A stretch of DNA of 64,000 nt from Phoma sp. XZ068 (lineage: Eukaryota; Ascomycota; Dothideomycetes; Pleosporales; Didymellaceae), in NCBI GenBank assembly GCA_004835665.1, contig RBKR01000026.1, positions 744,001-808,000 of the forward strand, written 5' to 3'. The position numbers and the translations under genes are program-made. This document shows, piece after piece, positions 1 through 11,177 of the stretch. Within the stretch, counting starts at the first letter, position 1, and every line of letters begins with the position of its first letter. The notes below the pieces were generated by a model, which saw nothing but the letters and a program-made list of their open reading frames with translations, ran no database searches and had not been told where the DNA came from.

Positions 1-1834
1 GACGATCAGCCTTCCATTGAAGTTGGGCCAGGCTCACGATGCGACCAACGCTCAGCTTGCCGACTCGCGAAGCAGAGCCCAGGATCTTGTCCACAACATC
101 TTACCTAGTGTGTTTCTTCGCAGGATGAAGACGCTCATTGCGGACCAACTGCCAAAGAAAAGCGATCGCGTTGTCTTCTGTCAATTGACCGAAACACAAG
201 CAGACGCATACCGTACCTTTCTGGAGAGCGATAGGTGCGAGTTCATCCGGACGGCGAAAGAGGAATGCGACTGTCAATCTGGCAAACCTAGAGGTTGGTG
301 CTGCTACTCTGAGATACCAGGGACTGATGACAAGTGGGCGAAGTTCATGTTTCCGTGCATGGTCACACTCCAAAAACTCGCAAACCACATCGCACTGATC
401 GTGCCGTCCTCAACAGACACCAAGGACAAGCAAGCCAAAGACCTCCAGAACCTCGAAACGGCATGCCCCGATACATTTCAAGAGCTTTGGCGCAACAGGG
501 ACGCTATCCTCAACCAGTCCCAACGCGAGTTTTGCGGGAAATGGAAAGTCCTTCGGCGCCTTCTCGACTTCTGGCATGCCAACGGCGACAAAGTACTTAT
601 CTTCTCGCACTCCGTTCGCCTCCTGCGCCTCCTACGTGGCCTCTTTGATGTCGATGGTACAAAGTATAACTTCTCATACCTCGATGGTAGCATGAAATAC
701 GAAGAACGTTCCAAAGCCGTCGCAGATTTCAATGCCGACCCAGAGCAATTCGTCTTTCTGATCAGCACGAAAGCCGGCGGTGTAGGGCTGAACATTACAT
801 CTGCGAACAAAGTCGTTGTCGTAGACCCGAATTGGAACCCAGCATATGATCTGCAAGCCCAAGACCGCGCATACCGCATCGGTCAGACGCGCGACGTCGA
901 AGTCTTTCGCCTCGTATCAAGCGGCACGATTGAAGAGATCGTTTACGCGCGCCAGATTTACAAACAGCAACAAGCTAATATCGGGTACAACGCGTCCGAA
1001 GAGCGTCGTTATTTTAAAGGTGTAATGGATCAGGCGTCCAAAAAGGGCGAACTCTTCGGGCTGGAGAATCTGTTCACATTCCAGGAAAACAGCGTATTAC
1101 TCAGGGACATCATGCATAAAACGAATGTTGCGGAGAGCCGTGCGGGCGTGCAGGCCGTGGACTTTCAATTCGATGAGACACAGTACGAGTCTGACGACGA
1201 CGAAGACATACTATCAAACAAGAACCTCGGTATCGACGACGACAATCTAGCAAACATCAAGAAACTCGCCGAGTCGCTGACAACACCCGCTACCACCAGC
1301 GACGCAAAGCCCCGCGGCCGCAAGAAGTACCAGAAGAAACTCGGTGCGGACCCCATCAACGCCATCCTCGCCAAAGCAGGCGTCCAGTACACACACGAAA
1401 ACTCCGAAGTCATCGGCCGCAGCGAAATCGAGGCTCGTCTTGGTAGACAGGCAATGGAAGTCCGCAACGACATCGATCTCTCGCGCAAACGCGTCTTCCA
1501 AGCGTCGCAATCGCAGTCGCAGAGCCAGGCCCGACACGACTCACGTACGCACTCCCACCCTCTCGCCTTCCACGACGATGAAGACAACGAGGACGACGAG
1601 CTTAGGGAGCTCGGCAGCGCGAAGAAGGGCGAGTTTAGAATAAGTTACAAGTACAGGCCTGATGAGCGAGTGCGGCGGAGGCAGTTCTGCGCCATGGCGG
1701 AGAGCATGGGGTTCGACGATCCCGTCGAGTTTGCGCTGCTGGTGGAGAGTAGTACGCAGGCAGAGCGACGGAAGATGCTGGAGCGATTTTATCGGGGCAG
1801 GCGGAAGGATATCACGAGGGATTTTGAGACTTGA
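1..1834 (+). CDS. ERCC6L2-like SNF2 family DNA helicase/translocase, C-terminal part (5' partial)
   Basis: The frame is open from base 2, so the N-terminal ATPase half lies outside the window; the first internal ATG is not the start. Visible in order: the SNF2 stretch PLKLGQAHDAT, then FLRRMKTLIADQLPKK, then helicase motifs IV-VI, with SHSVRLLRLL, STKAGGVGLNITSANKVV and DRAYRIGQTRDVEVFRLV. The LRR.KTLI.DQLPKK wording fits the ERCC6L2 group better than CSB/Rad26. After the motor come an acidic linker (about residue 390), a Q/S-rich stretch (QSQSQSQ), and a final ~60-residue region (DDPVEFALLVESSTQAERR) resembling the HEBO domain described for ERCC6L2. Expected role: nuclear DNA-repair translocase. 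The last codons and the stop lie in the first unit of a ~44 bp genomic repeat, so the C-terminus may have been set by repeat insertion. Confidence 0.85.
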   Translation, partial: TISLPLKLGQAHDATNAQLADSRSRAQDLVHNILPSVFLRRMKTLIADQLPKKSDRVVFCQLTETQADAYRTFLESDRCEFIRTAKEECDCQSGKPRGWCCYSEIPGTDDKWAKFMFPCMVTLQKLANHIALIVPSSTDTKDKQAKDLQNLETACPDTFQELWRNRDAILNQSQREFCGKWKVLRRLLDFWHANGDKVLIFSHSVRLLRLLRGLFDVDGTKYNFSYLDGSMKYEERSKAVADFNADPEQFVFLISTKAGGVGLNITSANKVVVVDPNWNPAYDLQAQDRAYRIGQTRDVEVFRLVSSGTIEEIVYARQIYKQQQANIGYNASEERRYFKGVMDQASKKGELFGLENLFTFQENSVLLRDIMHKTNVAESRAGVQAVDFQFDETQYESDDDEDILSNKNLGIDDDNLANIKKLAESLTTPATTSDAKPRGRKKYQKKLGADPINAILAKAGVQYTHENSEVIGRSEIEARLGRQAMEVRNDIDLSRKRVFQASQSQSQSQARHDSRTHSHPLAFHDDEDNEDDELRELGSAKKGEFRISYKYRPDERVRRRQFCAMAESMGFDDPVEFALLVESSTQAERRKMLERFYRGRRKDITRDFET

Positions 1835-2062
1835 TGCGGGAGCACTTTCGTGTTCGCGTGTTCTGGAGTGAGACTTGATGCTGAAGTACTTCCGCGTTCT
1901 TAGGTTTCAGACTAAGACCTGATGCGGAAGTACTCTCGCATTCTCATGTTTATAATGCAAACATAATATCAAAGTGTATTTGTTGTGTATTCGCATGACA
2001 GTAATAATACAAACATGGTCTCAAAATGCTTCTACATTATCATGTTCCAGACTGAGACTTCA
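1826..2062 (+). repeat. ~44 bp interspersed repeat, cluster 1
   Basis: Three head-to-tail units start near 1826, 1869 and 1913. Each begins GAGACTTGATGC or a close variant, carries the palindromic core AAGTACTT or a variant, and continues TCGCATTCTCATGTTTCA. A more decayed copy lies at about 2030-2062. Between them, 1952-1985 (ACATAATATCAAAGTGTATTTG) also recurs beside cluster 2 at about 12474-12495, so the repeated element is longer than the 44 bp unit. Confidence 0.75.
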
Positions 2063-2116
2063 CGTTGACGTACCTCTTCATCGACGTTGTAGTCACCCCA
2101 AACAACCACATCTTTC

Positions 2117-2234
2117 ACATACGACCATAGGACGTTGAAAACAAGGCTTCCCGTTCGCTCAGCCCTATTTAAGCAACGTACCGGTGGATTAGTAGTTAGG
2201 TGGGTGACCACTAGCGAATACCCACTGTTGTATG
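2117..2234 (+). rRNA. 5S ribosomal RNA
   Basis: The 118 nt begin ACATACGACCATAGGAC, contain GGTTAGTAGTT-like and GGTGGGTGACCACTAGCGAA segments that match the conserved 5S internal control region, and end CTGTTGTATG followed by a T5 pol III stop. The 5' ACATACGACC and 3' end can pair as helix I. Dispersed single 5S genes outside the rDNA are usual in filamentous ascomycetes. Some positions, such as CCGGTGGATTAG, differ from the commonest fungal 5S types, so this could be a divergent but still functional isotype. Confidence 0.9.
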
Positions 2235-3241
2235 TTTTTCGCATCTTTTTGGCACCTGCAACATCACTTACACTAGCTCAAAGGGCTGTTATGGCGTGGT
2301 GTTGGTCTGCTACGGAAAGACAACTTTATATTTATCAGGACGTGGGAAATAGTAACGCTGTTTACTGATTAACGAGTGCATGTGGATATCAGGCGATGAA
2401 CCTGGACAAAACTGAGATTAGGTTTTCAGGAATAAGCAAGGCATTGGAACTGATAAGAGTTCTACTCATCTGGTCAAAGGCCTCAGTAAGTAGATGTCAA
2501 TGTGTAGTAAGTGATAAAAGATTTAGTACTCGAGTTGGGCCCGATTATCGTGGACAAGGTCGATAAACAAGGTCACAAGAAGTACTATCAAGGAAGTGCA
2601 CACCAGCTAAACCACGCGACTTGTGGTTAGCCTACTGCGCCGCACAGATGCGTCCGTTTCATTCGTCGCTCGCCTATCGATAAGCTTGCCGACGCTGAAT
2701 ATGGATGGGATTGTTACATCGGCTCCCGCAGGCGCCATACAAGACATTGGACAAGCATGACTAGTTAGATGAGAGCATGAAAGGTAGCTTCTATTCATTG
2801 TCACGTGTGGACCTAGTCATAAAAAATGGAATTGACCGCTTTGCGACTGCTCTAAAGTATCGCAATAATGATAGGAGGTATACATCGTCTCAGACGTTAT
2901 TTCTACAGTTTGCCATGCTGACCTCCTTTATCTATCGACTCGAGTTAGGCATAGCTGGTGAGATCGTAAGGACTACCAAAATAAGCGTGTCTGTATTCGA
3001 AACACGTAGGAATATGTCCCAGGCATGTACATGCATGTAGGTTTCAGCCTTGCAGCTGTCACACTGCGGCGTGACAGGGATGTCCGCGTCCCCAGTCACC
3101 TCATAGGAGCAATGTCGCTAGAGGCCTTCCGGGACTAGGTGCGCTCTGATATCACGCCTTAAATTAGATTCGCTCCCATCTTCCACAGTTTCATTGTAGT
3201 ATCTTTTACCGGCAGGTTTTTACATCCTGATTTGTGGCGAT
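2235..3241. other. Intergenic, no gene recognised
   Basis: Only short frames are present and none resembles a known family. The stretch separates the 5S gene from the NO VEIN-like gene and presumably holds that gene's promoter. No tRNA or further 44 bp unit was found. Confidence 0.5.
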
Positions 3242-6200
3242 ATGAATAGAGATTTATGTCGTCCGAGGAACAAGGAAGACGCACGTGCTTTCATCGAAAA
3301 GCTTGCGCAGTCCAAAGGGACCTTTACAGATGCGTTCAGGAACGAAGCCAAAGAGGAGGCAGAGAATGGCCGCCCGGGCATGCTGGAGGCGCTTGAAAGT
3401 GGTGAAGAGATTCGAGAAGATTTGGCAAAGGCTTTGAAAATGTGAGAGTTCTAACTTGATGGTCTACAACGTGTGAGATGCAATAGTAATAATCATTTTG
3501 TAGCATCTCTACCGATCTGTACACTACCCACGCGCGATTCCTGATGGAAGTTATTCAGAATGCCGACGACAACAAGTATTCTGTGGGCGAGACTCCGACG
3601 ATTTCCATCACCGTCTTCCCACAACATGTCAAGGTCGAATGCAACGAAGAGGGCTTCTCTAGAGAGAACGTTCAGGCGCTATGTCGGACAGGGCGAAGCT
3701 CCAAAACACCTGGCCAAGGATACACAGGCGAAAAGGGCATCGGCTTCAAGTCTGTCTTTAAGCTCGCCAATCGGGCACATATACGCTCTCACCCTTACTA
3801 CTTTCAGCTGAATCAAACAAGAGATCTGGGTATGATTACGCCGCTCTGGGACGAAGGATTCTTTGATGACCACAAGCAAGAACTTCAGACAACTATCATC
3901 TTGGACTGCATATGCGAAAAGTCAAGACAGTTCTCAACTACGCTTGAGAAGGAAGTTGAAGCAATCGATCCTGTGCTTCTTCTATTTCTGCGGCGTATAG
4001 AGCGGTTGCATCTCACGCTCTATAAATCCTCCATGAATGGCGAGCCGAACATCTCAAAGCGCTTTCGGCGCATGGAATGGACGCCTGGCTCTGGTATTGT
4101 GTCACTCGAAGACGAAAACACCAATACGGAGTGCCACTTCTACAAGCACCAATTCCGCTTACATTTCAGTGGGGCGGAAAACAGACGGCGGGGTATAACA
4201 GAAACCGCCATTGTGCTGGCCTTTCCGGTGTCCAAGAGATCGAGCTCATATGTGCCCTGGATTCGGAATCAAAATATGGCCTTCGCATACCTGCCTCTTG
4301 GGGACTTTGGGTTCAAGGTGAGGTATATTACGATAGCTCGAATGCTCCTGCTAATTCTGTGTACAGTTTGTTATTCAAGCAGATTTTCTCACCACATCAA
4401 ATCGCCAGTCAGTAGATGAAAATAATCTCTGGAATGAAAATATTGCAAAGGCGGTCCCTCACGCCTTTGAGGCAGCCATCCGCAGCTTCAATGAAAGCAA
4501 TTCAGGCTTGGATGAGCTAGCAAGAATGTGGCCAATATACCTCAACCACCATACTTATGGTCTAAGCGCGTACTGGCACGGCATCGGAGTGAGCATGAAT
4601 GAGCACCTCAGTAAAACTCGCATTGTGAAGGACCAGACCGGCCACGTTAGAGAGCCAAGACATCTCATGTTCTTAGATTGGGTATACGATCATACAGGTG
4701 AACCGATGTTTGGGAGCAAGTGCAACTACGTCTCTCAAGATTACCCTGAATCTGTCCGGAAAGGGCTTTCGTTATTAGGTGTCACTTCCCCTGATTGGAT
4801 GTGGGTGTGTAAAAATCTCCAGGAGCTACAAGATGACGGGATGCTTCATATCAAGATGCAAAGCAAGCAGTGGTGCTCAGATCTTTCTAAGGTAATCCTT
4901 ATGCCACAGAATTCCAAGAATTATGCGAGAGACTTAAAAAGTATTCCTCTGATTCCCCTGGCCAACGGCACCTGGCGGTGTCCTCCCTCTCAGAATGATC
5001 CAATCTACTTTCCGGTGAGCATGGGAACGACCATTCCGCCTGGATTACCATTGTCCCTGGTCGACGAAGAAGCTTGCGGATGTCCGAAGAGACGAGAGCT
5101 CTTCCGAGTGCTTGGAGTAAAGGACTGCGATGTTCCCAATGTCATCGAACGGATCTTCGAATACCACGCCAGATTGAGCTCGGCACAGCCTGGAAATATC
5201 ATTGCCCAATTCAAGTACCTCTACAAAATGCGAAGGCACCTGTTACCTGGCGGCATGAAGAACATATACTTTGTATGCTCAAGCAAAAGGAATGTCCTGT
5301 GTAAGGGCACCTCGACATATGTCGATATATCTGTCAGTGGCGAGCTGCAACATATTTTCTCTGGTTACGAAAAGGCAAACATTCTGGATAGTCGCTACCT
5401 TGCAGAACTCAACTCCTGTGAAAAGGCTGCTCTCGCAGATTGGTTGAGTGAGACAGCCAGCGTAGCGCTAGCCCCTCGGCTCATGGCATCTCACTCTTTT
5501 GGGTCCCGGGGCTTACACAACGACTTCGAATGGTTGTTGAACAATAAGAGCGACCAGGTCTTGGCTATATTGCGTCAGCACTGGCCGCTTTACGACAGGT
5601 TCATGACGAGAACGGCAAAAGACACACTAGCAGGTCATGAGTTCATGTGCGAGTCGGGAATTCGAGTTGCTTTACGCAAAACCTACATACCCCTGCCCAC
5701 ACTTGTGGCAGGGGCACAAAGGCTTGGGAACACTAACAACTGCAACTTTCTGGACCTCCCTAACGGCGATCCGATGGAATGGAAGTTTCTATCTGAACTT
5801 GGTGTCGGGCTGAAAGATGGACTCGACTTCTCTTTGTGGTTACTTGACCAGATCAGCTTCGTGAAGCACCTAGACGTCAAAAACTCAAAAGAGCTTTATT
5901 TAACGATTCAGTCGCAAGTTGTTTTGCTCGGTCAGGTAGAGAAGGTCAGGTAAGTGTACTTGCCTGCTTCATTAACTCTCCTTGCTCAACGCGAATAACC
6001 TAGAGCCGATCTATGATGCTGACTGCCGTCAACAGGAAATCTTTTCGTAATTCTATTGTCAACCTTTCGGACGGTAGGTGTGAGTATTTGTATAACTGTG
6101 TCTGGTATGGTCCCAAAGGCTTTTTGTCTAAGCCTGCCTTACGCCACATCTACGGCCATGAGCTGGATCGGCTGTTTCAAGAGATCTTGAAAGTTCCGAA

Positions 6201-8981
6201 CGCGACAAGCGCCGAAGCTCAGCTTCATCTCAAAAATCTTAGAAATGATGCGTCGACGACCATGGCAGATGTCACTGAAGTCTACGTATTTCTACAAGAT
6301 CATTGCACAACTCTGTGGGTGTAGCACATTATGCAAGATGGGAGGTTACTGACTCAAGACAGATTCACCTTCGATGATAAGACCGCCTTTATTGCCATAC
6401 CATCTTCATCAGGTCCATCTCTCCAGTGGATTAGCCCAAATCAATGCGTGTGGAACGACGATGAGTTTTCGCAAAACAAGCTGAGGCTGGAGAGCAAGAT
6501 CACCATTCGGCCCATCGTAGAGCAGTATGCACCAACAGCAAAAGCGTTCTTTGTCAACATTCTCAAACTTCCGAATGCTGGCATTGACGAACTGCTTGCA
6601 GACTTGGAATCGATGCAGAGTAGGAAGCGTGATGATTCGAAGCGAGTATATCTGCTCTATGAGAGAATTGAAAGCTGTCGTCGCAGATACCAGATGAAGA
6701 TAAGGCATGTTTCCACATCCAGAAAGTGAGATTTGGCTAACTGTATCCATAGAAGTGCTTTCAAAAGGCACGCTCTTGTCTTTCTCCGTGGTATCAATGG
6801 TAAAAGCGGCCGGTGGCTGTCACTGGAGGACTGCATCTGGACCCGAACAATTCTACGACGTAAGCATCCCCTCATGCCTACGTTGAATCAATACCGTGGT
6901 CTATTTCGAGATACATTAGAAGTGCCGAATGCAAACATGGACATGCTAGTCACAGACTTGCTGGAATCAATTAAAGCCCCATCGGACGACGAAGACGGAT
7001 ACCAATACGTCAAGGATCTTCACACAGAAATCGCCCGCTTGCGGCAGAAAGACGACAAACTAGGAGGGCTGGTCGGTAAAGAGTGCTGGCCATGCCGCAA
7101 GCCAACACACTCGCATGCGCTCTACTCAATGGGCAATTTCTATGTCAATGACCGGCAGGATCTGGCTGATATCTTCGCCCGCAGTCACATTTTTCTTGAC
7201 TTCGATATCTTTGTTTCCAAAAATATTGCAGATCTGCTTCGCAATCAAGGTTGCGACTCATTCCTATCCGAGAGAGTTTCTATAGAGACCGAATGCTGCG
7301 AACCGCTTCAAAGCGATCCTGAACTCACACAAGACTTTCGAAATCGTGCAAATGCACTTGTAAAGTATGCAAGTTCATCCCATGAGACGGCGCACATTTC
7401 ATACTTACATCACTATAGATATTTTGAGCACGGGCGGTACGAGTCACCTTACGATATTCGTTCGCTTCTAAAGAACGTCATAGTATGGAAGAGTGCAAAT
7501 ATCAGAACGCACTATACATTAGAAGGCAGTACTGTAACGAAAAGTGACGGAGGTTCCAGTGTAAGGGTTACTACCGGAGAAGACTCGACTTCTAAGCTGG
7601 AGATTTGCGTCTCAGCAGACAGGGAGATGCGCGAGTGTGCGCTCATAACAGACTTGCCAGGGCAACTTATAGCGGCCCTGAAACTTGAACCGGCTAATCT
7701 TCCGGATCTTCATCCCCTTCTGCAGGTGCCAATTGCCTCGTTGAAGGCGTTGCTCATCAGAAAAGGCTTTACTGGCGGAGACGCTGCCAACGGCTACGAA
7801 GACACTTCAGTGCCAAGCTCAATCGACGAAGGCTCGCAAATACATAGTGGGAGAAGCTATACTGATAATCAGGAAAACTCGTCGTACACCCATGCTTCAT
7901 CGAGATCAGACGCTACTGACACAGCTCTGCGACTACAAGTGGAACAAATGCTTAGCCCTAGGCCGACCACACCTGAGGCTCGGGTGCAGGATCATTCAAA
8001 TGCACCTTCCCACCAAAGCTCGAGCGAGCGACCAGTCATCCCCCGACCCACAACCGCTGGTCTTTATAGCACAGCTAATCGTAACCGGAATAGGGAGCGA
8101 CTCCAAGGTTTTGCCCGAAACACGGAGCCTTCATCTGGCTCTCGATTTGCAAGATCGGGTGGCCAATCTGGGGTAAATGCTGCAACCTTTGACATGAGCA
8201 TAATGAGGCAGAGCCTTGAGGTTGCTGAACCCGGTCCGTTGTCGACGCCAGTTCAGGCCTGGAGGCCACGGCAGCGAGTAGGGCCGATTCTTAGTCGTAA
8301 CGAAGATCAATTAGCCCGTGATTTCGAAGTCGGCTTTCTAGGAGAACAGTTTGTAAGTCCTTCAAACATTCTACTAGAGGTCATCGAATTAGGTTAGGTC
8401 AAAAGCTCATTCTCAACCAGGTATACACATTTTTACACGATACGCTCAACCTGCCTCACTTCACAGGCGAGGAAAATTGGACTAGCTCGTTGCGCTCTCG
8501 CGCCGGCTTCTCAAACTATGGTCGCGAAGTGTCGGATTTCACCTATGTGGATGTGCAGGGCGCTCTTACCCGCTATTTTCAGCAGATGCAGCACCCGTAC
8601 GCAACACCAGAGTGGCTGAAAACGGCCTGCCGCGATGGAAATGTACCATTGTATCGCCTCGAGGTCAAAAGCACAACAAGCCAGGATCATACTGTTCCGT
8701 TTTATATGAGTGGTAACCAGTACAAGTTGGTAAGCTTTGCCAAGCTATACAGCAAGTTAGCAGACTTTTAGTCTAACAATAGCCAGGCAAAGAAGCTACG
8801 TGTCACCTCAGCTACACCCTCAGAGGTCTATGTTATTCTGCGTATCTCGAGTTTAGATGCATTGGAGGATGGTGCGGGACACCGGCCGCAATGCAGGGTG
8901 TATCTGGATCCATACACTCGCGGCGAAGAGGCCGTACTGAACTTTGTTGCGCCGACGTATGCTGTCACGTCTACTGTGTAA
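3242..8981 (+). CDS. NO VEIN-like protein: GHKL (Hsp90-type) ATPase with C-terminal DUF3883
   Basis: Eight exons: 3242-3441, 3504-4317, 4367-5949, 6036-6314, 6363-6704, 6753-8352, 8421-8729, 8787-8981, giving 1773 residues in one frame. The N-terminus has GHKL signatures: N-box FLMEVIQNADDN, then NEEGF, then the glycine box YTGEKGIGFKSVF. The middle (about residues 850-1150) has three related ~100-residue units, each with a C-[VI]-W motif and a later [VL]PNA (KVPNA, KLPNA, EVPNA). A Ser/Thr/Pro-rich linker precedes a C-terminal domain containing LYRLEVKSTT and EVYVILRI, typical of DUF3883, which has a restriction-endonuclease-like fold. Known family: plant NO VEIN and large fungal homologues of unknown biochemistry; DUF3883 also occurs in prokaryotic defence proteins. 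Intron 5 (6705-6752) appears to be GC-AG. The 5' exon is the least certain, and an additional upstream exon is possible. Confidence 0.8.
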
Positions 8982-9362
8982 AAGAGCTTTGATGATTAGA
9001 ACTATGTTCTGGGAGAGGTAGGGCGCCGTCTGGAACCCGAGCGAAACGTAATAGCTTAATAAAATGCCCTTTGTGCGTAAGGTGTGGCTGCGTGAGCAGT
9101 GTTGGTCGGAGGCTGTGATCAACAATTCTATTGCTATCTGTGTCATTGTATGGTGATGTTCTTCGACGAACTTTTAACTCAGAGAAAATTGCCACTCCGT
9201 CAGGCAGCGCACATTGCAACACGATGTTATTTGCCCGAAAACACATGGTCACAAGAGACATCACGCCATTCTTCTTTCTTGTCATCAAGACTAAGAGAGT
9301 AGCAAGAATGATAATCTTGTAAAGCTATACGATGAGTCTGTTACAGGGTTAAAGTCATACTT
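8982..9362. other. 3' flank of the NO VEIN-like gene
   Basis: Short spurious frames only. No recognisable gene or RNA. Confidence 0.4.
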
Positions 9363-9560
9363 GAAGCAAAGCTCGGAAGCACGGTTTCGCTTGTTCTCAG
9401 GGATGAGCACTGATGTAGGAAAAGGTTGAGAAGTCACTTACTGAAGCACCGTGACAACAGGTAGCAATAAGTAGTACTTGATAATGTTCGACTGGCTCGA
9501 AAGCCGGCTTAAGATCTAATAACAAAAAATTGACTGTTGAGGTTGGTCACATGGCCCAGT
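9363..9560 (+). mobile_element. Degenerate fragment of the solo-LTR family found at 36875-37352
   Basis: This is collinear with the 5' ~200 bp of the solo LTR. Shared blocks include AGCAAAGCTCG, GATGAGYRCTG, CACCGTGACAAC, AATRAGTAGTAC, CTGGCTCGARAG and ATCYAATAACAA in the same order, with many substitutions between. No target-site duplication or 3' half could be found, so this is an old truncated copy. Confidence 0.6.
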
Positions 9561-9746
9561 GTCGCGCCTCTGGACTGTATCAATGGAAGGCTCATTGGAC
9601 TGCGACGATATGGCACGGGTTGTTCAAGAGAGATGATGTAGCTTAACGTTTGCTAATTTACCGTTTCAACGCTTCTGCAGGCATATTGAGACTCGGCGCT
9701 ACTGATTGCAGAACACTTAAAATATGTGTCAGACAGCCAGGAGACA

Positions 9747-9840
9747 GCAAGGCTTCCCGCTCGCTCAGCCCTCTTTAGGCAACGTACCGGTGGATTAGTA
9801 GTTAGGTGGGTGACCACTAGCGAATACCCACTGTTGTATG
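9747..9840 (+). pseudogene. 5'-truncated 5S rRNA pseudogene
   Basis: From CAAGGCTTCCCG to CTGTTGTATG and a T-run, the sequence is almost identical to the 5S gene at 2117-2234, including the internal control region. The first ~28 nt are replaced by unrelated sequence, so helix I cannot form. Transcription by pol III is conceivable, but a functional 5S RNA is not. Confidence 0.8.
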
Positions 9841-10412
9841 TTTTTTGTTGTTTTTTTGTCTCCAAGACCTTATGGCAATCGTGCTGAAACATGCGGCGGT
9901 TAGTGGCCAGTGCCGCTGTATAGTCAGGTCCATGTCAATACTGGACTGTAGACTATCGTTTGTTCATCGTAGATGGGATTTTGTACACGAGAAGCGCAAA
10001 TCGTGGCCACCTGCCGATGTATTGCTGCTTTTTGACAGTGATTGCTCATTTGAGTTTGATATGCAGTAGCTCTCTGCGCCTCCTGCTTGATCCGTTGTTG
10101 ATTCACTTCCTGGTTCTGGATTGTTGACCTCTTCCGTGCTCACTGGCTTTGGACGTTGCTTCTTACAACAACCGCGTTTACTGCTCAGATTGCGCCTGTA
10201 GAATTCTCATGCACTATTGGTCCTACTGTTGTGCTCTCCGCATCTCCTACAAGGTCCGAATCGGCCCGTGTTCGATGCACGAGTATATATGGCAAGGCTT
10301 GGAGGTTGGGGGGATTCAGATGTCGGGGGATTGGGCTGCCTGGTTCTACTCATTTTGTATCAATTAGTTGCTCTAGAGCTGCAGCACTGGAATCAGGGGT
10401 ATATATTCAAGT
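9841..10412. other. Intergenic, no gene recognised
   Basis: Short frames without family resemblance. If the neighbouring minus-strand gene has a further 3' exon after a GTGAGT donor near 10430, part of this stretch would belong to it. Confidence 0.35.
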
Positions 10413-11177
10413 TCAAAGCAACTCAGACTCACCTGTCTCGTCCATCATGGATATACTTGGCAATTCTCTTTCTGTCATAGGTCCCAAACCCGAGCTATCG
10501 TTTCTCCTTTCTTCCCCATCGCCCACCCCATCCCCTTCCTCTTGGCTTCCTCCATCTTCGTCCTCATCGCCTGCCATCCCAGCATTTATTGACATGATTC
10601 GCCGTGCGTGACGACGGCGACGACACGCCTTCTTCTTTCTCTGGCGGGCCATCATCTCTACTTTTGCTGCATCCACACTATTGCCTTCTCCCCCATCTTT
10701 TACGACTGAGACTTGGACATTGTATCGCGACAGTCGTTTTACACTCGCCAGGACTCTTTTCATCATCGAGCGGTCCTCCGTGCTCACCACGGATTCAAGA
10801 CCCTTGAGACCGTGAGCTCGGTGATATTTGATCAGTTCAACCACCGCTGGCAAACTACAGAGCACCGTGACACTCTGCACCTTGATGCGTGCGGTAGTGC
10901 ATTGCTGTTTGAGTGTACTGCGTGCTAGCCCCATGGCAAGTATGAGCGCGAGCATATGAGCTCTTTCGCGCGTTTTGACGTTCTTGGCTCTGATCTGGCT
11001 ACGCTCGATGCCGTGTTTCTGCTCCTCCGTTGGTAGAGTGCTGGCCTGGGCTGCGCCTTTCGCTGCGCTTTGGATGATACCGATACCGATGCCCTCGTTG
11101 TGACCGAAGTCGACCGCTGTGTGCAGGACCAGGGAAAGCTGGTGGGCGGCTGGAGGGCTATTGCTGAGTTCGGACAT
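10413..11177 (-). CDS. Hypothetical protein with a probable RNase H-like fold
   Basis: The 254-residue frame is taken from the ATG at 11177 (MSELSNSPPAAHQ); an upstream in-frame ATG would add 22 residues but lacks support. The order of segments matches RNase H-like proteins: LVLHTAVDFGHNEGIGIGII as the first hairpin, ERAHMLALILAMGLA as the acidic-start helix, VQSVTVLCSLPAVVELI as the strand and helix that normally carry DS, and VQVSVVKDGGEGNSVDAAKVEMMA resembling the terminal GN..AD..A helix. The third-motif Asp seems replaced, so nuclease activity is doubtful. The C-terminus is basic (KKKACRRRRHARR) and then acidic. A GTGAGT near 10430 could mark a missed intron. The fold assignment is inference. 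Confidence 0.45.
   Translation of the reverse strand: MSELSNSPPAAHQLSLVLHTAVDFGHNEGIGIGIIQSAAKGAAQASTLPTEEQKHGIERSQIRAKNVKTRERAHMLALILAMGLARSTLKQQCTTARIKVQSVTVLCSLPAVVELIKYHRAHGLKGLESVVSTEDRSMMKRVLASVKRLSRYNVQVSVVKDGGEGNSVDAAKVEMMARQRKKKACRRRRHARRIMSINAGMAGDEDEDGGSQEEGDGVGDGEERRNDSSGLGPMTERELPSISMMDETGESELL

Noticed and set aside
10156..10611. Plus-strand frame of 151 residues
   Set aside because: Antisense shadow of the better minus-strand RNase H-like frame.
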